NCBI GenBank assembly: GCA_937876395.1
Contig: CALEIM010000017.1
Location: 1 to 5,132, forward strand
DNA: 5,132 nt
Origin: an uncultured Wenzhouxiangella sp.
GTDB taxonomy: Bacteria > Pseudomonadota > Gammaproteobacteria > Xanthomonadales > Wenzhouxiangellaceae
Direction: 5' to 3'
The position numbers were made by a program, and so were the translations under genes. The notes under the pieces were generated by a model. The model ran no database searches. It saw nothing but the letters and a program-made list of their open reading frames with translations, and was not told the DNA's origin. This document shows positions 1-5,084 of this stretch, one piece after another. Within the stretch, counting starts at the first letter, position 1; each line of letters starts with the position of its first letter.

Positions 1-645
1 CGGGCGGCCGCTGCGCAGTGATTCGTCGAATTCGCGCTGCAGGACCTCCTCCAGCGTGAGCCGGTTGTAGGCCCCCGTGAGCGGATCCCGGCGCACCTGG
101 TCCGCGAGCTCGGCCACCTTTGCCTCGGCCTGGCGGGCGGCTTCCCGTGCCTGGGCGGCATCGCGCGCGGCCACGGCGGCATCGCGGGTAGCGTACATCT
201 GCTCCAGTTGGGCTTTCGATACATGCTGATCCCGGGCCAGCTCCAGATAGCGCTGGTAGTTGGCTTCGGCCTCGCGCACGGAGGCCTCGCTGGCGTGCAG
301 ATGGGCGCGTGCGGCGTCCACTTCGGCCTGCTGCTCGACTGCGCTCAGGCGCACCAGCACGTCGCCGGCGGCCACCCGGTCGTTGACGTCATGAACGACT
401 TCGGCTACCCGACCGCTGGTCTGGGCGCTCAGCACCGCCCGCTGCACCGCCTCGACCACGCCATCCCAGGCGCGTCCCTGAGCGATGGCGGGTTCGGCGA
501 CGACCAGGGTCTCCAGACCTGTGATCGGCCCCGCTACGCGCGCTGCATCGTCGCTGCTGCAGGAGGCCAGCGCAGCGGCCAGCAGCAGGGTAATGCCGCT
601 GCCGGCCAGGATTGGTGACAGTCGTCTCCGGGGGTTGTGCTGCAC
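1..645 (-). CDS. RND-type efflux periplasmic adaptor (membrane fusion) lipoprotein, 3'-partial, running into a GGDEF-domain start
   Basis: The frame is open for 215 codons to the window edge. The GTG start at 645-643 has an AAGGGA ribosome site 6 nt upstream that overlaps the stop of the preceding gene. The N-terminus is a lipoprotein signal: RRR at 6-8, a hydrophobic core, and lipobox LASC with Cys29 followed by Ser-Ser, compatible with the outer membrane. Residues about 72-100 form the first half of a lipoyl/barrel-sandwich domain (SGRV, then VAAGDVLVRL). Residues 101-180 are an Ala/Glu-rich coiled coil, as in the hairpin of AcrA/HlyD-type adaptors, which link an inner-membrane pump to an outer-membrane channel. 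The returning half of the lipoyl domain is not seen. Instead residues 187-195 read DPLTGAYNR, the hallmark start of a GGDEF diguanylate cyclase. A periplasmic lipoprotein should not carry a GTP-using domain, so I suspect a chimeric junction between about 85 and 150. The adaptor call is firm for residues 1-165 and the C-terminal part is doubtful. Confidence 0.8.
   Translation of the reverse strand, partial: MQHNPRRRLSPILAGSGITLLLAAALASCSSDDAARVAGPITGLETLVVAEPAIAQGRAWDGVVEAVQRAVLSAQTSGRVAEVVHDVNDRVAAGDVLVRLSAVEQQAEVDAARAHLHASEASVREAEANYQRYLELARDQHVSKAQLEQMYATRDAAVAARDAAQAREAARQAEAKVAELADQVRRDPLTGAYNRLTLEEVLQREFDESLRSGRP
154..186. repeat. 12-bp direct repeat with 21-bp period inside the coiled coil
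   Basis: GGCGGCATCGCG occurs at 154-165 and again at 175-186, exactly seven codons apart. It encodes the repeated RDAA of the heptad pattern at residues 154-164 of the leftward adaptor. It is most simply explained by coiled-coil periodicity. It also gives microhomology at which a recombination or assembly jump could have happened, close to where adaptor homology gives way to GGDEF-like sequence. Confidence 0.5.
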
Positions 646-655
646 CCGTTGTCCC

Positions 656-859
656 TTACTTGAAGGCGCAGCCGCTGGAAATGCCGAGCTTCGCAAAGAT
701 CTTCGCGGCGGGGCAAAAGCCGGTAAAGCTGGCTTGCAGCAGGTTCAGGCCGACAAAAGCGGTCAGCAGTAGCCACCCGGGGGAAACGAAATAGCCCAGG
801 GCAAGACTGAGAAGGATCATTACGCCGGCGAAGGCGAAAATTGCGCGGTCAAGGTTCAT
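656..859 (-). CDS. DUF2892 (YgaP-like transmembrane) inner membrane protein
   Basis: This 67-residue protein has two hydrophobic segments (about 8-25 and 28-45) followed by TGFCPAAKIF at 46-55. That matches the DUF2892 pattern of two helices ending in a conserved Cys-Pro motif (Cys49); a second cysteine is Cys64. The same domain forms the membrane part of the rhodanese YgaP and often sits beside sulfur-handling genes, but the role of stand-alone copies is not established. The start is secure: AAAGGAGA lies 6-7 nt upstream of the ATG at 859. The stop is 10 bp before the adaptor's GTG and its TAA overlaps the adaptor's ribosome site, so the two are almost certainly co-transcribed and probably translationally coupled. 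Transcription should start from the divergent promoter region shared with the ArsR-type gene, which would place this protein under its control. The family call is strong; a link to sulfide or persulfide stress is inferred from context. Confidence 0.88.
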   Translation of the reverse strand: MNLDRAIFAFAGVMILLSLALGYFVSPGWLLLTAFVGLNLLQASFTGFCPAAKIFAKLGISSGCAFK

Positions 860-903
860 GGCAGTTCTCCTTTGGGTTCTGGTTTGTCCGGCGAATTGTG
901 CGC

Positions 904-960
904 CGTATATACGATGTATCTAAATTAGCATTTTATTTAATTAGAGTCAACTGATATTAT
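904..960. promoter_or_regulatory. Divergent promoter region with candidate ArsR operator
   Basis: This AT-rich island (11 G/C in the 55 bases 906-960) separates the ArsR-type gene from the leftward operon. Rightward, TGATATTAT at 952-960 is a full extended -10 element without a good -35, predicting a start near 967. Leftward, TTGACT (complement of 945-950) is 17 bp from TAATTT (complement of 922-927), predicting a start near 915. The leftward -35 almost abuts the rightward -10, so one bound repressor could block both. CGTATATACG at 904-913 is a perfect palindrome at about the leftward +1 and is the best operator candidate. A looser inverted pair, TAAAT/ATTTA (921-925 and 935-939), surrounds the leftward -10. 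These assignments are by eye; the palindrome is certain and its function inferred. Confidence 0.5.
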
Positions 961-1020
961 GAGTGGCATACTGCACCCGGTCCGATGTGCTGCACGATTG
1001 AAAACACAGGTGAAATGAAC

Positions 1021-1347
1021 ATGAGAAGTATCCAGACCCGTTCCGAGTTCAAGCTGGATGCCATGCAGGAGCACGCTGGCGAAGCGGCGAAGCTGCTCAA
1101 GGCGCTGGCCAACGAACGTCGGTTGCAGGTGCTGTGCCTGCTGGCCGGCGGTGAACGTTCGGTCGGCGAGCTCAACGAGCTTCTGGATCTGAGTCAGTCG
1201 GCGCTGTCGCAGCATCTGGCGGTACTGCGCGAGGAGGGTCTGGTGAATACCCGCCGCGAGGCACAGATGATTTACTACTCGCTGACTCCGGGACCGGCGG
1301 GCGCGGTGATGGAGACCCTGTACGGTATTTTTTGCGGCGAAATTTAA
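1021..1347 (+). CDS. ArsR-family winged-helix repressor, SqrR/BigR/YgaV-like persulfide sensor type
   Basis: This 108-residue protein has the ArsR fold throughout: KALANERRLQVLCLL (27-41), recognition helix DLSQSALSQHLAVLREEGLV (56-75) and wing RREAQMIYYSL (78-88). Cys39 in the ANERR helix and Cys105 near the C-terminus are 66 residues apart. This matches in position and spacing the dithiol pair of SqrR, BigR and YgaV, which form a polysulfide bridge and release DNA when reactive sulfur species rise. The ELCVCDL metal-binding motif of arsenic/cadmium sensors is absent. I chose the ATG at 1021 because AGGTGA at 1008-1013 lies 7 nt upstream. ATGs at 985 and 1015 are in frame, but the first lacks an evident ribosome site and the second is too close to this one. 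The gene diverges from the DUF2892-adaptor operon and probably represses both directions. The family is certain; the ligand is inferred from the cysteines. Confidence 0.9.
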   Translation: MRSIQTRSEFKLDAMQEHAGEAAKLLKALANERRLQVLCLLAGGERSVGELNELLDLSQSALSQHLAVLREEGLVNTRREAQMIYYSLTPGPAGAVMETLYGIFCGEI

Positions 1348-1464
1348 CCCGGCAGCAATTGAGGAAAACCACTGAAACCGTAGATTGTGTAGAAGAACGC
1401 AGATTCAAAGGGTGGAAGATCAGAACAGACGTCATCAGGACCCACCCGGCAGCCGGTCCACATA
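1348..1464. other. Intergenic region between convergent genes
   Basis: These 117 bp lie between the convergent ends of the ArsR-type gene and the GNAT gene. There is no convincing ORF and no strong hairpin followed by a T-run. The best inverted pair is AGCCG/CGGCT (about 1451-1473), with only a 5-bp stem, running into the GNAT 3' end. No remnant of a C39-like peptidase (the usual C-terminal partner of this GNAT type) could be recognised in the leftward frames. Confidence 0.4.
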
Positions 1465-1971
1465 CTATCGGCTGGACTCGGTTTGCCGACTGACGGGGGA
1501 CCGATTGGAAGCCGTTGGGCGGTCATGCCCCAGGTGCTTTTCCATGCGCAGGCCGTCCTGGCCACGCTCGTAGTAGCCTGGTAAAGGTCTGAGGAGTTGG
1601 TAGCCCAGGCTGCGGTACAGGTTCAGTGCTGAATGGTTGTCCTCGGCTACTTCCAGGTGAATGTGAAGCATGTTTCCAGCCCGTGCCGAGCGCTCCATGG
1701 CTTCGACCAGCGTTCGTGCCAAACCCTGGCCGCGCGCTTGTGAATGCACAGCCAGAGAATAAATACGCGCCACAGACGTGCCACGGTGAAACAGTACCAG
1801 TCCATAGGCAATGATTGGCGCTCCGATCACCCATAGCTGCGCCTGGCTTTTGGTCAGAAAATAGCGGAAACTTCGCCTGCTTAGCCGGTCGTGTTCGAAG
1901 CAATGGCTCTCGAGCGCGAGCAGGGCATCAAGATCGCCTGGATCAGCCAGGCGGAGGCCTATCGGTTCCAT
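1465..1971 (-). CDS. GNAT (RimI-like) N-acetyltransferase of the type paired with RLAN-ATP-grasp ligases
   Basis: The 168-residue protein (from ATG 1971) covers one complete GNAT fold. LRLADPGDLDALLALE (6-21) is beta1/alpha1. ARIYSLAVHSQARGQGLART (68-87) contains the acetyl-CoA pyrophosphate loop ARGQGLA. LEVAEDNHSALNLYRSLGY (107-125) is motif B, followed by the GYYERG segment (132-137). HDRLSRRSFRYFL and FHRGTSVARIYSLAV resemble, from memory, the GNAT half of 'GNAT/peptidase C39' proteins that sit beside RLAN-ATP-grasp genes. Those are roughly twice as long. Here only a polar tail of about 20 residues (GHDRPTASNR onward) follows the fold, so the peptidase is absent. An in-frame ATG at 2076 would add 35 residues, but homology begins at the chosen start and a TATACT -10-like box (complement of 2065-2070) lies between them. 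Neither start has a strong ribosome site. It probably acetylates an amine on a peptide or small molecule; the substrate is unknown. Confidence 0.85.
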   Translation of the reverse strand: MEPIGLRLADPGDLDALLALESHCFEHDRLSRRSFRYFLTKSQAQLWVIGAPIIAYGLVLFHRGTSVARIYSLAVHSQARGQGLARTLVEAMERSARAGNMLHIHLEVAEDNHSALNLYRSLGYQLLRPLPGYYERGQDGLRMEKHLGHDRPTASNRSPVSRQTESSR

Positions 1972-2094
1972 AAGATAAACCCCAATGTCGGGGTAAAGCT
2001 TGAATCGGTGTCGGGTTTTGCCATACTGACACTCAGGCAATGGCCTGGAATGCGGGAGTTCTAGAGTATATGACATTAGTATGGCCCAGCTAAT
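1972..2094. promoter_or_regulatory. Divergent intergenic region between GNAT and ATP-grasp ligase genes
   Basis: These 123 bp should hold promoters for both flanking genes. Leftward, TATACT (complement of 2065-2070) is a good -10 match with a poor -35. Rightward, TATATG (2067-2072) is a weak -10 that would start transcription very near the ligase start codon, and no Shine-Dalgarno sequence precedes ATG 2095, so a leaderless or nearly leaderless message is possible. A small perfect hairpin, ACCCC-AATGTC-GGGGT (about 1979-1994), lies just upstream of the GNAT start and could fold in its leader. No consensus -35 was seen for either direction. Confidence 0.3.
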
Positions 2095-2105
2095 ATGGCC
2101 CAGCT
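2080..2105. repeat. 12-bp direct repeat spanning the ligase start codon
   Basis: TATGGCCCAGCT occurs at 2080-2091 and 2094-2105, a 14-bp period. Each copy has an ATG (2081 and 2095), but the offset is not a multiple of three. The upstream ATG opens an 8-codon reading frame (MAQLIWPS) ending at the TGA at 2105-2107, inside the ligase gene. The second ATG begins the ligase with the same MAQL. It looks like a small tandem duplication of the gene's start. Confidence 0.75.
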
Positions 2106-3540
2106 GAAAATTGTGATCGAAAGCGCATCCGACTGGGCGCCGTTTTACCCCTCCGAGGATGTCATCCTGGCCGGCGATTATCTGCGCCAGCCGGTATCAA
2201 AGGAGCGCTACAAAGTCATTAACCTGTGCCGTCAGTACACCTACGCCAGCATTGGCTACTATTGTTCGCTGCTGGCCGAGGCGCGCTCGCATCAGGTGAT
2301 CCCTGCCGTCAAACACATTCAGGATCTGTCCCGGCGAATCTGGCTTGGGGTGATCAACGTCGATGCCCAAAAGCAGCTTAGCGCCGTGGCCGGAGATAGC
2401 CAGGAGTATTCGCTATGGATTTACTTTGGCCTGACCCAGGAGCCACGGCTGAACGATCTGGCCCGACAAATTTTTGAACAGCTCCCCGTACCCATACTGA
2501 AAGTGTCTTTTCAGCGCAAAGACACTTGGCGTCTGGCCGGGGTGGAGGCGGGGGCGATCAACAGTCTCAAGGAAGCGCAGCAAACCGAGTTTGCCAATGC
2601 GCTGGACAATTACAGCCGCCTGGTTTGGCGCAAGGCCAGGGTGCGCAAGCACTATCGCTACGATATGGCCATCCTGGTGGATCCGCATGAGGCCTTTCCG
2701 CCCAGTAACAGCGTGGCCATCAAGCGGTTTATCAAGGCGGCAAAAAAACACGATATTCTTGCCGAAACCATAACTCGCAAAGACCTGGGCAAGCTGTCCG
2801 AGTACGACGCTCTGTTTATCCGTGCGACTACGTCCGTAAACCACTACACCTATAAATTTGCCCGCCTGGCCCAGGCCGAAGGCTTGGTGGTGATGGATGA
2901 TCCGGACTCGATTTTGCGCTGCACAAACAAGATCTACCTGGCGCAGCTTTTGGAAAAGCACGGACTACCAACGCCGAAAACACGCATTCTGGCCCGCTCG
3001 GATTTGCGCAATATCGATACACTGCTCGCCGAGCTCGGCTTGCCCATCGTACTCAAGGTGCCGGATGGTTCGTTTTCGGTCGGCGTAAAAAAAGTGGCCG
3101 GCCGCGACGAGCTCATCACCGAACTGAAAGCCCTGTTCAAAAACAGCGCCCTGTTGCTTGCGCAAGCCTATGTTTACACCGAGTTTGATTGGCGCATCGG
3201 CGTCATGAACAATCAAGCCGTGTATGCGTGCCGGTACTACATGGCTAAAAACCATTGGCAGATATACAACCACGCGGGCAAGTACCACAAAAGTGGTGGC
3301 TTCGATGCCATACCCACCAGTGAAGTCCCCCAAGCCGTGTTGAAGGCTGCTCTCAACGCAACCAGGTATATCGGCAACGGTCTGTATGGAGTGGACATCA
3401 AGCAGTCGGGCGAGGCCGTGTACCTGATTGAAGTCAACGACAATCCTTCCATCGAATCGGCGGTGGAAGACAAATTGCTGGAAAACAGACTGTACGAAGC
3501 CGTCATGGGCGAGTTCAAGCGCCGACTGGACCTCCGCTAG
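2095..3540 (+). CDS. RimK-like ATP-grasp ligase with N-terminal RLAN domain
   Basis: This intact protein has 481 residues. Residues 1 to about 160 form the RLAN (RimK-like ATP-grasp N-terminal) domain, opening MAQLKIVIES and including RQYTYASIGYYCSLLAEAR (46-64). About 190-260 is the pre-ATP-grasp region (MAILVDPHEAFPPSN, FIRATTSVNHYTYKF). The ATP-grasp domain follows: TNKIYLAQLLEKHGLPTPKT (277-296), nucleotide-binding LKVPDGSFSVG (320-330, Lys321), QAYVYTEFDWRIGV (357-370), and the metal-binding end YGVDI (431-435) and LIEVNDNPS (444-452), with Asp434, Glu446 and Asn450 the expected ligands. All catalytic landmarks are kept, so it should be active. Such enzymes join a carboxylate, activated as acyl-phosphate, to an amine, as RimK does when adding glutamates to ribosomal protein S6. 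The true substrate of RLAN members is unknown. The divergent GNAT is its likely partner. There is no signal peptide, so it is cytosolic. The start follows homology; no ribosome site precedes it. Confidence 0.92.
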   Translation: MAQLKIVIESASDWAPFYPSEDVILAGDYLRQPVSKERYKVINLCRQYTYASIGYYCSLLAEARSHQVIPAVKHIQDLSRRIWLGVINVDAQKQLSAVAGDSQEYSLWIYFGLTQEPRLNDLARQIFEQLPVPILKVSFQRKDTWRLAGVEAGAINSLKEAQQTEFANALDNYSRLVWRKARVRKHYRYDMAILVDPHEAFPPSNSVAIKRFIKAAKKHDILAETITRKDLGKLSEYDALFIRATTSVNHYTYKFARLAQAEGLVVMDDPDSILRCTNKIYLAQLLEKHGLPTPKTRILARSDLRNIDTLLAELGLPIVLKVPDGSFSVGVKKVAGRDELITELKALFKNSALLLAQAYVYTEFDWRIGVMNNQAVYACRYYMAKNHWQIYNHAGKYHKSGGFDAIPTSEVPQAVLKAALNATRYIGNGLYGVDIKQSGEAVYLIEVNDNPSIESAVEDKLLENRLYEAVMGEFKRRLDLR

Positions 3541-3614
3541 CGCAGCTTGTCGCATGGTGCCGTATCGGCCGGTGGCGAAATCCGGCACGGCATCTTCCAC
3601 CATTATCCCGCGCC
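3541..3614. other. Intergenic region between convergent ligase and antiporter genes
   Basis: These 74 bp separate two converging transcripts. GTGCCG (3557-3562) and CGGCAC (3583-3588) form a perfect 6-bp stem around a 20-nt loop that itself contains GGCCGG. This could be a bidirectional transcription barrier. Neither flank has a run of T, so it is not a convincing intrinsic terminator. Confidence 0.3.
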
Positions 3615-4052
3615 CTACTCCCGGGCGTCGTTCTCGTCAGGATTGTGGTCACGATCGCGACCACGTTCACGAATGGTTTTGCCCGGATCAACCAGGGTGC
3701 GTTTGGGCGGATCCTGCTCGGGTACGTTGTCATTGCCCTCGACGCGGTCGCGGTAGAGCGCGGCCCGGCTGAGCATCACCAGGGTGACCGGCATGGTGAT
3801 GGTGACAAATACGCCGATCAGAAACTCATGGAACACCGGGCGCGTCTGCAGCACGCTGAAACAGACCATCGAGGCCATCACGATGCCGCCCGTCCCCCAG
3901 CTTGAGCCCAGCGTCGGGGTATGGATTCGATCGTAGAAATCGCGCAGGCGAAACAGGCCAAAGGAGCCGATCAGAGTCAGCGCGGCGCCAATCACCAGAA
4001 AAGCGGCCACCAGCACGGCGGCCCACAGCGGAAGGTCGGCGGCATGGCTCAT
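3615..4052 (-). CDS. mnhG: Na+/H+ (K+/H+) antiporter subunit G
   Basis: The 145-residue MnhG/MrpG/PhaG subunit has three hydrophobic segments (about 8-33, 52-70 and 76-96). Between the first two lies the family signature GLFRLRDFYDRIHTPTLGSS (32-51), where relatives have a Leu-Arg-x-x-D-x-Y-x-R-x-H pattern. The subunit belongs to the seven-protein Mrp/Mnh/Pha complex of the inner membrane, which exports Na+ or K+ in exchange for protons and supports pH and salt homeostasis. The membrane part is followed by a very charged tail of about 45 residues (101-145, rich in D, E, R, N and P), which makes it somewhat longer than the usual 110-120 residues. The start ATG overlaps the mnhF stop by 4 bp (ATGA), with GAGGTGA just upstream as ribosome site. 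It is the last gene of the operon here. The call is secure; the transported cation cannot be read from the sequence. Confidence 0.93.
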   Translation of the reverse strand: MSHAADLPLWAAVLVAAFLVIGAALTLIGSFGLFRLRDFYDRIHTPTLGSSWGTGGIVMASMVCFSVLQTRPVFHEFLIGVFVTITMPVTLVMLSRAALYRDRVEGNDNVPEQDPPKRTLVDPGKTIRERGRDRDHNPDENDARE

Positions 4053-4330
4053 TCGATCACCTCACCACGCATCAAGAACTTGGCCAGTGCGACCGTGGCC
4101 ACCAGGCCGGTGATGGAAATGATCAGCGCGATTTCAAAATACAACAGGTTGCCGGTGCGGATGCCGAAGACCAACACCATCAGCATCGAGTTGATGTACA
4201 GGGTATCGAGCCCCAGTACCCGGTCTTGCGCGCGTGGCCCGCGGAGCATGCGGATAAATGCAAAGATCATGGCCAGGCCCAGCGCAATCTGAGCAAAGGT
4301 GACGGCCCACAGGAGAATCGTGGCGCTCAT
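4049..4330 (-). CDS. mnhF: Na+/H+ (K+/H+) antiporter subunit F
   Basis: The 93-residue MnhF/MrpF/PhaF subunit has three predicted transmembrane helices (about 5-29, 43-57 and 62-85). The loop after the first helix reads RGPRAQDRVLGLDTLYIN (30-47) and contains the family's conserved GP-x(3)-DRV-x(2)-LD pattern (Asp36, Asp42). Length and motif agree with full-length family members. It is a small accessory membrane subunit needed for Mrp complex assembly and activity. Its ATG overlaps the mnhE stop (ATGA, 4327-4330), with GGAG at 4339-4342 inside the end of mnhE as ribosome site. Its own stop overlaps the mnhG start in the same way, which is typical of translational coupling for equimolar subunits. 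Confidence 0.93.
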   Translation of the reverse strand: MSATILLWAVTFAQIALGLAMIFAFIRMLRGPRAQDRVLGLDTLYINSMLMVLVFGIRTGNLLYFEIALIISITGLVATVALAKFLMRGEVIE

Positions 4331-4812
4331 TCGAAGATCTCCAGCAGCAGGTATTCATAGCGGTTCTTGATCAGCTCATACCAGGCGTTTTCATCGACCA
4401 GATCAAAGACATGAACCAGCAGGGTATCGCGTGCGGAGTTGTAGTCGATCCAGGCCGTGCCCGGTGTGCTGGTGATGATCAGCGACAGCACGGCCAGGCC
4501 AGTTTTATCGCGCAGGTCCAGGTTGATGGTGATAAAGCCTGAGCGGCGCTTGCGATGCGCGCCGCGCAGGATGATGTTGGCGACCGCGATATTCGAGCGC
4601 ACGATGTCATGGAACACGATCAGAAACAGTCTGGGCAGCAAATCCCAGCGCCGCCAGTGCGGTTTGGGCGGGTGCAGTGCGGCCACACCTTGAGCGGCGA
4701 TCAGGGCAACCGCTGTGCCGAGCAGGAACTGACCCAGCGACCATCGGGTCAACAGCAGCCACATGATGATCAAAGCGATGATCATGGCCGGGTAGGGCAA
4801 CAGACGCTTCAT
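4327..4812 (-). CDS. mnhE: Na+/H+ (K+/H+) antiporter subunit E
   Basis: The 161-residue MnhE/MrpE/PhaE subunit has two closely spaced N-terminal helices (about 8-21 and 27-43) and an amphipathic region with FHDIVRSNIAVANIILRG (67-84). The signature SLIITSTPGTAWIDYNSARD follows at 110-129, then LLVHVFDL (131-138); this is the conserved 'TPGT...D...L.VH..D' block of the family. The frame stays open upstream to 5088, but the ATG at 4812 fits the family N-terminus (MKRLLPYPAM). It overlaps the mnhD stop by 4 bp and has GAGG about 7 nt upstream. The upstream extension is only mnhD read out of frame. E is a structural and assembly subunit of the Mrp complex. Confidence 0.93.
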   Translation of the reverse strand: MKRLLPYPAMIIALIIMWLLLTRWSLGQFLLGTAVALIAAQGVAALHPPKPHWRRWDLLPRLFLIVFHDIVRSNIAVANIILRGAHRKRRSGFITINLDLRDKTGLAVLSLIITSTPGTAWIDYNSARDTLLVHVFDLVDENAWYELIKNRYEYLLLEIFE

Positions 4813-5084
4813 GGCGAGACCTCGCCGGACGTCGTTACCGGTGCGTCCATGACGCTGTGAATATAGTCCTCCGGCGCGTGCAAGGCCAGGGATGTGGCAT
4901 CCATGAAACTCATGACCGGCCCGGCCAGAATGGTCAGTGCCACGGTCAGAGCCAGGAGCATGGCAATCGGCACGAACTCGATGACCTGCATAGGTTGAAT
5001 GGGCGAATCTCCGGATGCCCAGAAGATGCGGATACCGGCTCGTGACATGGCGACCAGCGCGGCCAGACCCTTGGTGCGGAGGAG
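4809..5084 (-). CDS. mnhD: Na+/H+ (K+/H+) antiporter subunit D, C-terminal fragment
   Basis: Only the last ~85-91 codons are present. GLAALVAMSRAGIRIFW (starting near 5069) matches the penultimate helix region of MnhD/PhaD, where relatives have an L-A-L-V-A-L-(S/A)-R-A-G-(S/x)-x-x-F-W pattern. A final long helix follows (VIEFVPIAMLLALTVALTILAG), then a polar tail ending GEVSP, which overlaps the mnhE start by 4 bp. MnhD is a large (about 500-residue) NuoL/M/N-like proton-pumping subunit of the Mrp complex. Upstream of about 5070 the reading (LLRTK) no longer looks like a membrane helix, and a TGA at 5085-5087 interrupts the frame. The rest of the gene is therefore missing through a chimeric sequence end, a frameshift or a real break. 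The ATG at 5048 is internal and not the true start. Confidence 0.8.
   Translation of the reverse strand, partial: LLRTKGLAALVAMSRAGIRIFWASGDSPIQPMQVIEFVPIAMLLALTVALTILAGPVMSFMDATSLALHAPEDYIHSVMDAPVTTSGEVSP

Noticed and set aside
208..618. Open rightward frame of 136 codons over the adaptor gene
   Set aside because: It is antisense to a gene with clear lipobox, lipoyl and coiled-coil features, its composition is low-complexity, and it resembles no family I recognise. It is a shadow in high-G+C DNA.
985..1020. Upstream ATGs (985, 1015) for the ArsR-type gene, adding Cys-Cys near the N-terminus
   Set aside because: A third sensor cysteine pair would be interesting, but AGGTGA at 1008-1013 is correctly spaced only for ATG 1021, and the predicted transcript start near 967 leaves 985 without a ribosome site.
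1451..1473. AGCCG/CGGCT hairpin as a terminator
   Set aside because: The stem is only 5 bp with a 13-nt loop and no T-run on either strand.
2742..2748. A7 run in frame A_AAA_AAA, a potential -1 slippery site
   Set aside because: The ligase continues without a break through Lys-Lys to a full-length ATP-grasp domain. There is no alternative product or obvious stimulatory hairpin, and a second A7 run at 3087-3093 is also simply Lys-Lys.
2413..2961. Leftward frames of 182 and 212 codons (2413-2961 and 2965-3603) opposite the ligase gene
   Set aside because: They lie antisense to conserved ATP-grasp coding sequence, have no recognisable motifs, and are explained by codon bias on the other strand.
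3902..4360. Rightward frames of 152 and 123 codons across the antiporter genes
   Set aside because: They overlap mnhF and mnhG, which are unambiguous. Their polar, Gln/His/Arg-rich translations are typical antisense readings of membrane-protein codons.
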